A stretch of 64,000 nucleotides of DNA from Tepidimonas taiwanensis (GTDB lineage Bacteria; Pseudomonadota; Gammaproteobacteria; Burkholderiales; Burkholderiaceae_C), in the NCBI RefSeq assembly GCF_020162115.1, contig NZ_CP083911.1, positions 2,686,001 to 2,750,000 on the forward strand. Direction: 5' to 3'. Below the pieces are notes generated by a model. That model had not been told where the DNA came from, did not search any database, and saw only the letters and a list, made by a program, of their open reading frames with translations. The position numbers and the translations under genes are program-made. The number at the start of each line of letters is the position of its first letter. Position 1 is the stretch's first letter. This document shows, in pieces, positions 16,713 through 25,040 of the stretch.

Positions 16713-17679
16713 AAAGGGGCCCCGCCTGTTGGCGGACGTCGGCGGTACCAACGCGCGGTTTGGTTGGCAACGCGCGCCGGGTGGACCCATTGAGCACGTG
16801 CAGGTGTTGCCTTGTGCGGAGTTTCCCAGTCTGCAGGCGGCCATCGAGGCGTATGTGGCGCGTGCTGCGGTGCCGCGCCCGTTGTACGCTGCAGTGGCCA
16901 TCGCCAACCCGGTGTGCGGGGACGCGGTGTGTATGACCAATCACCATTGGTCGTTTTCGATCGAGCAATTACGTCAGGCGCTGGGTTTGCAGCGGCTGCT
17001 GGTGCTCAACGACTTCACCGCGTTGGCGTTGGCGCTGCCGGGGTTGCCCGCCGCGGCGCTACGGCCGCTGGGGGGTGGTCCGGCGGTGGCGGGGGCGGCG
17101 GTGGGTCTCATCGGCCCGGGAACCGGATTGGGGGTGTCGGGCTTGGTTCCCGATGGCCAAGGCGGGTGGATTCCGCTGGAGGGCGAGGGCGGCCATGTGA
17201 CGCTGGCCGCGATCACCGAGCGCGAGTGGTGCGTGGTGCGGGCCTTGCAACGTCGCTATGGCCATGTGTCGGCCGAGCGCGTGCTCAGTGGCCCTGGACT
17301 GCGCGACCTCTATACCGTGTTGTGTGAGGCCGACGGCGTTACCGCACAGGCCGATACCCCCCAGGCCGTGGTGGCCTTGGCGCAGCAAAGGCAAGACGAG
17401 CGTGCGTGGGAGGCGGCGCAGCTGTTCAGCGGTTGGCTGGGGTCGTGTGCTGGAAATCTGGCCTTGACGTTGGGGGCCCGTGGGGGTGTCTATATCGGCG
17501 GTGGGGTGGTGCAGCGCTTGGGGGATGCCTTTGATGAGGCAGTGTTTCGCGAGCGCTTCGAGGCCAAGGGGCGCTTTGCCGCGTATCTGGCGGCGATCCC
17601 GGTGTGGTTGATCGTGGCCGACCCATCGCCTGCGCTGGCCGGTGCCGCGGCTGCGCTGGATAGCGCGCGTTACCGGTAG
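16699..17679 (+). CDS. glk: Glucokinase
   Basis: ATP-dependent phosphorylation of glucose to glucose-6-phosphate in the cytoplasm. 326 residues of the bacterial Glk class (not ROK): phosphate-binding LLADVGGTNARFGW at 10-23, catalytic-aspartate segment LNDFTALALALP, second phosphate motif GPGTGLGVSGLVP and glucose-contact LEGEGGHVTLA. The start lies inside the oxidoreductase gene (14-base overlap). It ends convergently with hexR, overlapping it by 10 bases. Confidence 0.95.
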   Translation: MHQCEKGPRLLADVGGTNARFGWQRAPGGPIEHVQVLPCAEFPSLQAAIEAYVARAAVPRPLYAAVAIANPVCGDAVCMTNHHWSFSIEQLRQALGLQRLLVLNDFTALALALPGLPAAALRPLGGGPAVAGAAVGLIGPGTGLGVSGLVPDGQGGWIPLEGEGGHVTLAAITEREWCVVRALQRRYGHVSAERVLSGPGLRDLYTVLCEADGVTAQADTPQAVVALAQQRQDERAWEAAQLFSGWLGSCAGNLALTLGARGGVYIGGGVVQRLGDAFDEAVFRERFEAKGRFAAYLAAIPVWLIVADPSPALAGAAAALDSARYR

Positions 17680-18518
17680 CGCTTGTTGCTCAGATGCGCT
17701 TTGACGGTTTTGAGCAGGGGTTGCACGCGCTGGGTGCCCATGCGCAGCGCCAGGTTGATCGTCAAAATGTCGACGTATTGCAAGTGGATGAGGCGCGAGA
17801 TCATGGGGATGTCCTGATCATCGCGCTCACTGTGGTCGGCGGCCAACACAATGGCGGCCACTTGCGCCAGCGGGGTGCGCGTGCGGGTGACGGCAATGGT
17901 CGTGGCCCCGTTGCGGCGCGCCACCTCGGTGGCATCGATCAAATCGCGCGTGCGCCCCGAGTTGGAAAAGATCACCGCCACATCGCCGGGCTGCAGCAGG
18001 GCCGCACTCATCAGCTGCAAATGTCCGTCGGCGAAGGCGCGGCTGTTGACGCCCAGGCGAAAGAGCTTGTGCTGCGCGTCCTCGGCCACGACGCCAGAGT
18101 TGCCCACGCCATAGAGCTCGATGCGATGCTGGCCGCGCCAGGCATGCTCGAGCGCGTCCACCGCCTGCGCCAGGGCGGCATCTGACAGTTCGTGGCGGAA
18201 TTTCAGCAGCGCTGCAACGGCGTTGTCGACGACTTTGTGGGCGATGGTGGGCAGGTCATCGTCTTCGCTGATGCTGCGGTGGATATAGGGTACGCCATCG
18301 CCGACGGTCGCCGCCAGACGGAATTTGAAGTCGGTCAGTCCCTCGCAGCCGAGGTGGCGGCAGAACCGCAAAACGGTGGGTTTGCTCACGTTAGCCAGAC
18401 GGGCCAGTTCACCCACCGGCAGTTGGGCGAAACGGCGTGGATCGTCCAGCACGAGCTGGGCCACGCGCCGTTCGGCGGGTGGCAACTCAGCCAGGCAAGT
18501 GCGGATGCGATCGAGCAT
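17670..18518 (-). CDS. hexR: HexR-like transcriptional repressor (RpiR family)
   Basis: Regulator of hexose catabolism; in Pseudomonas and relatives HexR is released from DNA by the Entner-Doudoroff intermediate KDPG. From the ATG at 18518 it has 282 residues: an N-terminal RpiR helix-turn-helix (VGELARLANVSKPTVLRFCR, about 34-53) and a C-terminal SIS sugar-phosphate domain (about 125-260, with ELYGVGNSGVVAEDAQHK and IFSNSGRTRDLI). It is the last gene of the minus-strand series after pgi. Two candidate operators are present at zwf. Confidence 0.93.
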   Translation of the reverse strand: MLDRIRTCLAELPPAERRVAQLVLDDPRRFAQLPVGELARLANVSKPTVLRFCRHLGCEGLTDFKFRLAATVGDGVPYIHRSISEDDDLPTIAHKVVDNAVAALLKFRHELSDAALAQAVDALEHAWRGQHRIELYGVGNSGVVAEDAQHKLFRLGVNSRAFADGHLQLMSAALLQPGDVAVIFSNSGRTRDLIDATEVARRNGATTIAVTRTRTPLAQVAAIVLAADHSERDDQDIPMISRLIHLQYVDILTINLALRMGTQRVQPLLKTVKAHLSNKRYR

Positions 18519-18549
18519 GGCCGGGGCGCGCGGTCGGCGTGGAGTGCGG

Positions 18550-20136
18550 CTACGCTTGCAGGCGGCGCACCAAGGTTTTGCCCAGCTCCACCCCCCATTG
18601 GTCGTACGCGTGTACGCCCCAAATGGCGGCTTGGCAAAACACTTTGTGCTCGTACGCCGCGATGAGCGCGCCCAAGTGAAACGGATCCAACCGCGGTAGC
18701 CACACGATGCTGCTGGGCACGTTGCCGCGGTACGTTCGATGCGGGGTGAGGCGCTCCACGTCCTCTTCATTTAGCCCTTCGGCGCGCAGCGCAGCCGCGG
18801 TGGCGTCAGCGTCGCGCCCTTCGGCCAGCGCTTGCGCTTGTGCCAAAAGGTTGGTGTGTACCACGCGCTGGTGTTCGGCGGCCAGCGGCAAGGGCGCGCC
18901 CATGTCCCGCACTCCGATGAATTCAACGGGTACGCGGTGGGTGCCTTGGTGCAGCAACTGAAAATAGGCGTGCTGGCCATCGATGCCCAGGCCACCCCAG
19001 ACGATCGGGCCGGTGTCGACCGTGACCGGGCGGCCGTCGATGTGCACCGACTTGCCGTTGGACTCCATGTCCATTTGCTGCACGAAACGGGCCCATTCGG
19101 CCAGCCGTGCGCTGTAGACCGATTGCAGCAGTGTCGGGCAGCCGAGGAAGTTGCGGTTCCAGATACCCAGCAGCGCCAGCGCCAGCGGCAGGTTGTGCGC
19201 TGGCGGCGCGTGCCGGAAATGTTCGTCCATGGCGTGTCCGCCCGCGAGCAATTGTCGGAACGCGTCGGCACCGATCGCGATGGCCAGCGGCAGCCCGATG
19301 GCGCTCCACAACGAGTAGCGCCCGCCGACCCAGTCCCAGAAGCGAAAAATCTGCGCTGGTGGGACGCCCCAGTGTTGTGCGCGTTCGGGATTCGCCGTCA
19401 CGGCCATCCAGTGCGGGCCTTGCGCGGACACCGCTATCCCGCCATCGGCCAACCAGCGCCGTGCGCTCTCGGCAAGCGTCAGGGTCTCTTGCGTGGTGAA
19501 TGTCTTGCTCTGAACGATGAAGGCCGTCTCGCGTGGGTTGAGATCGCGCAAGATTTCATACAACGCCCACGCGTCCGGGTTGGAGACAAAGTGCACGCGC
19601 ACCGATCCACGGTGATCGGGACCGAGGGCCTGCACCGCCATGCGCGGGCCCAGGTCGGAGCCGCCAATGCCAATGTTGACCACGTCCCGCACGGGCGTGG
19701 TCTCGGTGTCGTTGGGCCAGCGTCCGCTGCGCAGCCGCTCGGCCGCGTCGAGGAAGCGCTGCAGCTCGGCGCGCACCGCTGCGGTGATCGCGGGCTCCCA
19801 TGGGTTGTCGTCGCGGTGGCTGCCGCGCAGGGCCACGTGCAAGACGGCACGCCTTTCCGTCGCATTGATGGGGTCGCCGCGCCACATCGCCTTGGCCTGT
19901 GCGTGGACCCCACTTTCCTCGGCCAAGGCGAGCAGCGCTTGCCACACGGGCAGTGTGACGCCCTGCCGTGTCGCGTCCAAAGTCAGGCCGGCCGCTTCGA
20001 ACTGCAGCGCGGCCGAGCGCAGCGCGTCGCCGCTGGCGAGTAACTCGCGCAGGTGCGGCTGGGGTTGGGCCGCGAGGGTTTGCAGGGTCTTCCAAGCGCG
20101 GCGTTCGGTGGGGGCGACAAAAGCCTGCGGGTTCAT
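18550..20136 (-). CDS. pgi: Glucose-6-phosphate isomerase
   Basis: Interconverts fructose-6-P and glucose-6-P. 528 residues, a normal length; GIGGSDLGPR at 156-165, the PGI signature GGRYSLWSAIGLPLAI in the middle, and the late KVFCQAAIWGVHAYDQWGVE region with the catalytic residues. It lies 90 bases after eda and 31 before hexR. In this cluster it would send fructose carbon (from Frk) into the Zwf branch. Confidence 0.97.
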   Translation of the reverse strand: MNPQAFVAPTERRAWKTLQTLAAQPQPHLRELLASGDALRSAALQFEAAGLTLDATRQGVTLPVWQALLALAEESGVHAQAKAMWRGDPINATERRAVLHVALRGSHRDDNPWEPAITAAVRAELQRFLDAAERLRSGRWPNDTETTPVRDVVNIGIGGSDLGPRMAVQALGPDHRGSVRVHFVSNPDAWALYEILRDLNPRETAFIVQSKTFTTQETLTLAESARRWLADGGIAVSAQGPHWMAVTANPERAQHWGVPPAQIFRFWDWVGGRYSLWSAIGLPLAIAIGADAFRQLLAGGHAMDEHFRHAPPAHNLPLALALLGIWNRNFLGCPTLLQSVYSARLAEWARFVQQMDMESNGKSVHIDGRPVTVDTGPIVWGGLGIDGQHAYFQLLHQGTHRVPVEFIGVRDMGAPLPLAAEHQRVVHTNLLAQAQALAEGRDADATAAALRAEGLNEEDVERLTPHRTYRGNVPSSIVWLPRLDPFHLGALIAAYEHKVFCQAAIWGVHAYDQWGVELGKTLVRRLQA

Positions 20137-20226
20137 GGTTGGTGAGAGGTGGGGACTTGTGGTGGTGCGCTGGGCTCTTTCACGCGACGCTGGGGATGCA
20201 CCGCATCGCGCGTGCGACCGCGGCGG

Positions 20227-20895
20227 TCAGGGCTGAGGCGCGGCGGCACCCGTGGCGCTGCGCTGCACGGCATCACGGGCCAGCGCGGTGATGGCACCCC
20301 AGTCCTTGGCCTGCAGGGCGCTGCGTGGCGTCAGCCACGACCCTCCGACCATGGCCACGGTGGGCAACGCCAGATAGTCTGCCACACGCGCGGCTGTGAT
20401 TCCGCCTGTCGGGCACCAGCGCAAGTGCGGCAGCGGCCCCGCCCATGCGCGCAGGGTGTCGGGGCCGCCGAGCGACTCGGCCGGGAAAAATTTGAGCAGG
20501 GAATAGCCCGCTTCGGCGGCCCGCATGGCTTCGCTGGGGGTGGCCACACCGGGCACGAATGGCAGCCGGGCGCTCAGGGCCGCCTGCAACAGCGCGGGTG
20601 TACAGCCCGGCGAGAGGGCGAATCGGGCACCCGCGTCGCGCGCTTGGTGCAGCTGTTGGGCAGACAGCACGGTGCCGGCCCCGACGACCACTTCCGGGGC
20701 GTGGCGAGCGATGCGCTCGATGGCGGCCAGGGCAGCATCGGAGCGCAACGTTACTTCGATGGCGTCGATGCCACCAGCCCACAGGGCGCGGGCCAGATCG
20801 ACGGCATGGTCTGCATCGTCGACGACGACCACCGGTAACACCCGCGTGCGAAAGGCGGGCAGGGTGGCAGCCTTTTGAGCAGCGATATCGGTCAT
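20227..20895 (-). CDS. eda: KDPG/KHG aldolase
   Basis: Cleaves 2-keto-3-deoxy-6-phosphogluconate to pyruvate and glyceraldehyde-3-P. The ATG at 20895 (ATGA overlap with the edd stop) gives 222 residues. Class I aldolase residues are visible: Glu47 and Arg51 in IEVTLRS, and Schiff-base Lys135 in SLLKFFPAE; WCPTGGI forms a phosphate site. Tight coupling with edd fits the two-step Entner-Doudoroff core. Confidence 0.96.
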   Translation of the reverse strand: MTDIAAQKAATLPAFRTRVLPVVVVDDADHAVDLARALWAGGIDAIEVTLRSDAALAAIERIARHAPEVVVGAGTVLSAQQLHQARDAGARFALSPGCTPALLQAALSARLPFVPGVATPSEAMRAAEAGYSLLKFFPAESLGGPDTLRAWAGPLPHLRWCPTGGITAARVADYLALPTVAMVGGSWLTPRSALQAKDWGAITALARDAVQRSATGAAAPQP

Positions 20896-22748
20896 GGTGC
20901 AGTGGTGGAGGAAGGGAAGGACTGGGGCCAGACACTTTGCAGCGCACTGGCACCCGCTTCGGCCGGGGTGGCATGTGCACGGAAGAGGGCAAAGAGCTCG
21001 CGTCCACAGCCGCCGGCGTGGGTGCCACCATCCCAAGCGGCGGTGGGGCGGGCTTGCCACTCGGCCGCGTCGACCAGTGCGTTGAGAGTGCCGCTGCGGC
21101 AGTCCAGTTCGATGAGGTCGCCGTCGCGCACGCGCGCCAGCGGTCCGCCGTCGGCGGCCTCGGGGCTGACGTGGATCGCGGCGGGCACTTTGCCAGAGGC
21201 CCCGGACATGCGCCCGTCGGTGACGAGCGCGACGCGAAACCCCTGGTCTTGCAGTGCCCCGAGGATGGGCGTGAGTTTGTGCAGCTCGGGCATGCCGTTG
21301 GCGCGCGGGCCCTGGAAGCGCACGACGGCGACAAAGTCGCGCTGCAATTCGCCGCGCTGGTGTGCGGCGATGAGTTCGCTTTGCTCGTGAAAAACGCGTG
21401 CCGGGGCTCGCACATACCAGTGCTCGGGCTTGACGGCCGACGTTTTGACGACGGCACGCCCGAGGTTGCCACGCAGGCATTTGAGGCCGCCGTCCGGGGC
21501 AAATGGGCGGCTGGCGGGGCGCAGGATGGTTTCATCACCGCTGTCGGCGGGCACCGCAGCCCAGTGCAGCTGACCGTCGCGCAGCTCGGGGGCGCGGGTG
21601 TAGGCGCGCAAACCCTCCGCGGCGATGGTCAAAACGTCTTCGTGCAGCAGTCCGGCATCGAGCAACTCGCGCACCACGAAGCCCAAGCCTCCCGCTGCGT
21701 GGAACTGATTGACGTCGGCGCTGCCGTTGGGGTAGACACGCGCCAGCAGCGGCACCACGGCGGACAACTCGGCAAAATCGTCCCAGTCGATGAGGATGCC
21801 GGCGCTGCGCGCAACCGCCACCCAGTGGATGGTATGGTTGGTCGAGCCGCCCGTGGCCAGCAAGCCGACCATGGCGTTGACGATCGCGCGCTCATCGACC
21901 ATGCTGGCCAGCGTGTGGCCCTGTTGGTGCAGCCGCAACACCTGCTCGACAGCGGCCTCCGTCAGCGCCGAGCGCAACGGCGTGCCGGGCGGCACGAACG
22001 AGGAACCGGGCAGCTGCAGCCCCATCAGCTCCAGCAGCATCTGGTTGCTGTTGGCCGTGCCGTAAAACGTGCAGGTACCGGGGCCGTGGTAGGCCGCCTC
22101 TTCGGCTGCCAACAGGGCGTCGCGGCCCACCTTGCCTTCGGCGTATTGTTGGCGAATGCGGGATTTGTCGGCATTCGACAGGCCCGAGGGCATGGGGCCG
22201 GAAGGCACGAAAACGGCGGGCAAGTGACCAAAGGCCAACGCCCCCATGAGCAAGCCGGGCACGATTTTGTCGCAAATGCCCAACAACAGCACGCCATCGA
22301 ACATGGCGTGCGACAGCCCCACGGCGGTGGCCAGTGCAATGGTGTCGCGCGAAAACAGCGACAGCTCCATCCCCTCGTAGCCTTGCGTGACGCCGTCACA
22401 CATGGCGGGGACGCCCGCGGCAACCTGGGCCGTGGCCCCGCGGCGGCGTGCGGCTTCGCGCAGCATGGGCGGGTAGTGCTCATAGGGCTGGTGTGCCGAG
22501 AGCATGTCGTTGTAGGCGGTGATGATGGCCAAGTTGGGGACGCGCATCTCGCGCAACCGCAACTTGTCCTCACCGGGCATCGCGGCCCAGGCGTGGGCAA
22601 GGTTGGCGCAGCCGAGGGCCTGGCGGTAGGGGCCGGGTTTGCGGTTGCGAGCCACGGTGTCGAGGTAGGTCGCGCGGGTGGTGCGGCTGCGCTCGACGAT
22701 GCGTTCGGTGACCCGCTGTAGCGTCGGGTGTAGGGCGGCGGTGGTCAT
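20892..22748 (-). CDS. edd: 6-Phosphogluconate dehydratase
   Basis: Dehydrates 6-phosphogluconate to KDPG; an iron-sulfur enzyme of the IlvD/Edd family. 618 residues, typical for Edd. Cluster cysteines are seen in AMCDGVTQGYEGMELS (Cys117) and GICDKIVPGLLMGAL (Cys159); VPSGPMPSGL and the third cysteine in PGTCTFYGTANSNQ follow. It starts 5 bases after pgl on the minus strand and overlaps eda by 4. Confidence 0.96.
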   Translation of the reverse strand: MTTAALHPTLQRVTERIVERSRTTRATYLDTVARNRKPGPYRQALGCANLAHAWAAMPGEDKLRLREMRVPNLAIITAYNDMLSAHQPYEHYPPMLREAARRRGATAQVAAGVPAMCDGVTQGYEGMELSLFSRDTIALATAVGLSHAMFDGVLLLGICDKIVPGLLMGALAFGHLPAVFVPSGPMPSGLSNADKSRIRQQYAEGKVGRDALLAAEEAAYHGPGTCTFYGTANSNQMLLELMGLQLPGSSFVPPGTPLRSALTEAAVEQVLRLHQQGHTLASMVDERAIVNAMVGLLATGGSTNHTIHWVAVARSAGILIDWDDFAELSAVVPLLARVYPNGSADVNQFHAAGGLGFVVRELLDAGLLHEDVLTIAAEGLRAYTRAPELRDGQLHWAAVPADSGDETILRPASRPFAPDGGLKCLRGNLGRAVVKTSAVKPEHWYVRAPARVFHEQSELIAAHQRGELQRDFVAVVRFQGPRANGMPELHKLTPILGALQDQGFRVALVTDGRMSGASGKVPAAIHVSPEAADGGPLARVRDGDLIELDCRSGTLNALVDAAEWQARPTAAWDGGTHAGGCGRELFALFRAHATPAEAGASALQSVWPQSFPSSTTAP

Positions 22749-22752
22749 ACGG

Positions 22753-23496
22753 TCAGGATTGCGTGTCGGCCAACCAAACGTCGATCGGGCTGCGCGGGTC
22801 GTGCAACAGCAGCGAAACGGGCAACGACGCGGTAGGGGCCAGCCGCGCTCGTGCGTAAACGCTGCCCTTGCGGGCCCCCGCCAGCGCCAGGTGGCGGTGG
22901 CGGGCCTCGGTGATGGCGCGGCGCGTCAATGTCAAGCGCCGATAGGGGGCGTGGCGCGGGTGTGTCACGGTCAATCGCGCCAATCCGTGCAGCGCGACGT
23001 CCAGCCCGGGGCTGTCCGCAAACCACGAAGCGGTATGCCCGTCCTCCCCCATGCCCAGCACCACGACGTCCAGCGGCCATGGCAGTGTTGCGCCGCGCTC
23101 GGCGGCCCACTGCAGCAGCGCATCGTCGGGCACCGTTTGTGGATCGGGTAGCCCAGCCAGCCAATCGATCCACGTGGCGCGCTGCGCGCCAGCGTGGAGC
23201 AGGTGTTGCGTAACGAGCGTGGCGTTGCGTTCGGTGTGCCCATCGGGCAGGCAGCGCTCATCCACCAGCGTGATGAGCACCCGCTCCCACGGCAGGGGCT
23301 GTTGCGCCAGCGCCTGCAAAAATGCCACGGGCGAGCGCCCGCCGGAGACGGCCAGTGTGGCCACGGCGCGGGCGCGCAGCGCTTGCTGCAGCTGCGCGGC
23401 CACCGCGTCGGCCAAAGCGTGGGCCTGCTGCGCGGGGGTATCGTGTCGGTGTTCGGTGACGGCCGCAGCCGCGCCGCGGGAGGCGGTGTTGGACAT
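22753..23496 (-). CDS. pgl: 6-Phosphogluconolactonase
   Basis: Hydrolyses 6-phosphogluconolactone to 6-phosphogluconate. 247 residues of the DevB/NagB-like class, with the early VSGGRSPVAFLQAL phosphate loop, VLITLVDERCL and LGMGEDGHTASWF. The first ~20 residues are a variable extension before the fold. It lies 6 bases after zwf and 4 before edd, clearly one transcription unit. Confidence 0.94.
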   Translation of the reverse strand: MSNTASRGAAAAVTEHRHDTPAQQAHALADAVAAQLQQALRARAVATLAVSGGRSPVAFLQALAQQPLPWERVLITLVDERCLPDGHTERNATLVTQHLLHAGAQRATWIDWLAGLPDPQTVPDDALLQWAAERGATLPWPLDVVVLGMGEDGHTASWFADSPGLDVALHGLARLTVTHPRHAPYRRLTLTRRAITEARHRHLALAGARKGSVYARARLAPTASLPVSLLLHDPRSPIDVWLADTQS

Positions 23497-23502
23497 GGAT
23501 CG

Positions 23503-24960
23503 TCAGCTTTCCTCGAACCACGAGCAGCCCGCGCGCGCCATCAGAGCGGAGGAGGCGGCCGGCCCCCAGGTGCCCGCGGTGTATGGGCGCGGTTTTTCGC
23601 CCAGCGCACGCCAACCTTCCAGAATGGGGTCGATGAAGCGCCACGCCGCTTCCAACTCATCGCGACGCATGAAGTGCGTCAAGCGTCCTTTGATGACGTC
23701 GATCAGCAGCCGCTCATACGCCTCGGCGCGCCGTCCCTCCAGTGCGGATTCCAGGTCCAGATTCAGATAAACGGGCTTGGTGTTCATGCCGGAGCCGGGC
23801 TCCTTGGCCATCATTTGCAGCTGGACGGACTCTTCGGGCTGCAGCGTCAGGATCAGGCGGTTGACGATGGCGTCGCCACTGTGCCCGAAGATGGAGAATG
23901 GCAGCGGTGCAAAGTCGATGACGATTTGCGAGCGGCGCGTGGCCATGCGCTTGCCAGTGCGCAGGAAAAACGGCACGCCCGCCCAGCGCGCGTTGCGCAC
24001 CTGTGTTTGCAGCGCGACAAAAGTTTCGGTCTGGCTGTCGGCGGGCACGCCCGGCTCCTCGAGGTACCCCGAGACGGATTGCCCCTCCACGGCTCCCGCG
24101 GTGTACTGGCCGCGTACGGTGTGCGTGCGGATGGTGGGCAGGTCCATGCGCGGCAGGCTGCGCAGGACTTTGAGCTTTTCATCCCGCACATCGTCAGGCT
24201 CCAACGACAGGGGAGGCTCCATGGCCACGATGCACAGCAGCTGCAACAGGTGGTTTTGCACCATGTCGCGCAGCGCCCCGGTTTGGTCATAGAAGCCCGC
24301 GCGGTTGCCCACGCCCACGGTCTCCGCCACCGTGATTTGCACGCTGCGGATATAGGGGGCGCGCCAAATGGGCTCGAAGATGGCGTTGCCAAAGCGCAGC
24401 ACCATCAAGTTTTGTACCGTCTCTTTGCCCAGGTAGTGGTCGATACGAAAGATTTGGTGCTCGGCGAAGTGCTGCGCCACCGCCGCGTTGATGGCTTGCG
24501 CCGTGGGCAGATCGTGCCCCAATGGTTTTTCCAGCACGACGCGAGACTGCGGCGTGATGAGCCCGGCGGTGTCGAGGTGCTGGCAGATCGCGGCAAAGAG
24601 CGCGGGTGCCGTTGCCAGGTAGTACACCCGCGTGGCGGGCGGGCGCAGCAAGGGGCCGAGCACGGCATAACCGTTGGCATCGTTGGCGTCGAGCGCGACG
24701 TATTGAATGCGCTGCAGGAAGCGATGCCAGCGCTCGTCATCGCCTTGCTCGCGCAGCTGAGGGGCGCTGTGCTGCGTCAAGAATGCCGCGTACTGTTGCG
24801 TGCTCCAGGGCTGCCGCCCCAAGCCGAGGATGCGTGTGTCTTCGGGCAGCCGGCCGTGGAGGTCGGCCATGTACAGCGCGGGGATGAGCTTGCGCCAAGC
24901 CAAGTCGCCGCTGCCGCCAAAAATGACGATGTCAGTCATCGCGGGGTCGGTGTCTGTCAT
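23503..24960 (-). CDS. zwf: Glucose-6-phosphate 1-dehydrogenase
   Basis: Oxidises glucose-6-P to 6-phosphogluconolactone with NAD(P)+. 485 residues from the ATG at 24960; an in-frame ATG at 24939 (MTDIVIFGG) is an alternative start. The cofactor loop GGSGDLAWRK is at 15-24, EKPLGHD at 144-150 and the active-site signature RIDHYLGKE at 172-180. It heads the zwf-pgl-edd-eda-pgi-hexR run and has its own predicted promoter with HexR-like sites in the gap to frk. Confidence 0.97.
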   Translation of the reverse strand: MTDTDPAMTDIVIFGGSGDLAWRKLIPALYMADLHGRLPEDTRILGLGRQPWSTQQYAAFLTQHSAPQLREQGDDERWHRFLQRIQYVALDANDANGYAVLGPLLRPPATRVYYLATAPALFAAICQHLDTAGLITPQSRVVLEKPLGHDLPTAQAINAAVAQHFAEHQIFRIDHYLGKETVQNLMVLRFGNAIFEPIWRAPYIRSVQITVAETVGVGNRAGFYDQTGALRDMVQNHLLQLLCIVAMEPPLSLEPDDVRDEKLKVLRSLPRMDLPTIRTHTVRGQYTAGAVEGQSVSGYLEEPGVPADSQTETFVALQTQVRNARWAGVPFFLRTGKRMATRRSQIVIDFAPLPFSIFGHSGDAIVNRLILTLQPEESVQLQMMAKEPGSGMNTKPVYLNLDLESALEGRRAEAYERLLIDVIKGRLTHFMRRDELEAAWRFIDPILEGWRALGEKPRPYTAGTWGPAASSALMARAGCSWFEES

Positions 24961-24990
24961 GGGTGTTGAGACGGGGCGGGCACATGGGCT

Positions 24991-25019
24991 AGTGTAACGC
25001 AGGTACTGCGATATCGCAA
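24991..25019 (-). promoter_or_regulatory. Putative zwf promoter
   Basis: On the minus strand TTGCGA (25019-25014), a 17-base spacer and TACACT (24996-24991), each matching the sigma-70 consensus at four of six positions. Transcription would begin near 24984, about 24 bases before the zwf ATG. A 10-bp palindrome GCGATATCGC (25008-25017) overlaps the -35 area. The flanking HexR-like sites support this placement. Confidence 0.5.
24993..25007. promoter_or_regulatory. Degenerate second HexR-like site
   Basis: TGTAACGCAGGTACT keeps the half-sites TGTAA and TAC at the spacing of the HexR consensus TGTARTWWWWYTACA but has a GC-rich centre. It covers the -10 box and spacer of the putative zwf promoter. 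Its centre is 33 bases from that of the better site, about three helical turns. Weak on its own. Confidence 0.35.
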
Positions 25020-25025
25020 AAATAG

Positions 25026-25040
25026 AGTAATAAAGTTACA
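25026..25040. promoter_or_regulatory. HexR-like operator upstream of zwf
   Basis: On the minus strand the 15-mer TGTAACTTTATTACT matches the known HexR consensus TGTARTWWWWYTACA at 13 of 15 positions. It sits just upstream of the putative zwf -35 box and overlaps the stop codon of frk (25036-25038). Together with the linked hexR gene this supports HexR control of the Entner-Doudoroff genes. Confidence 0.65.

Noticed and set aside
20559..24969. Long plus-strand open frames opposite eda-edd-pgl-zwf
   Set aside because: They are antisense to intact pathway genes and read as Arg/Gly/His-rich sequence without motifs.
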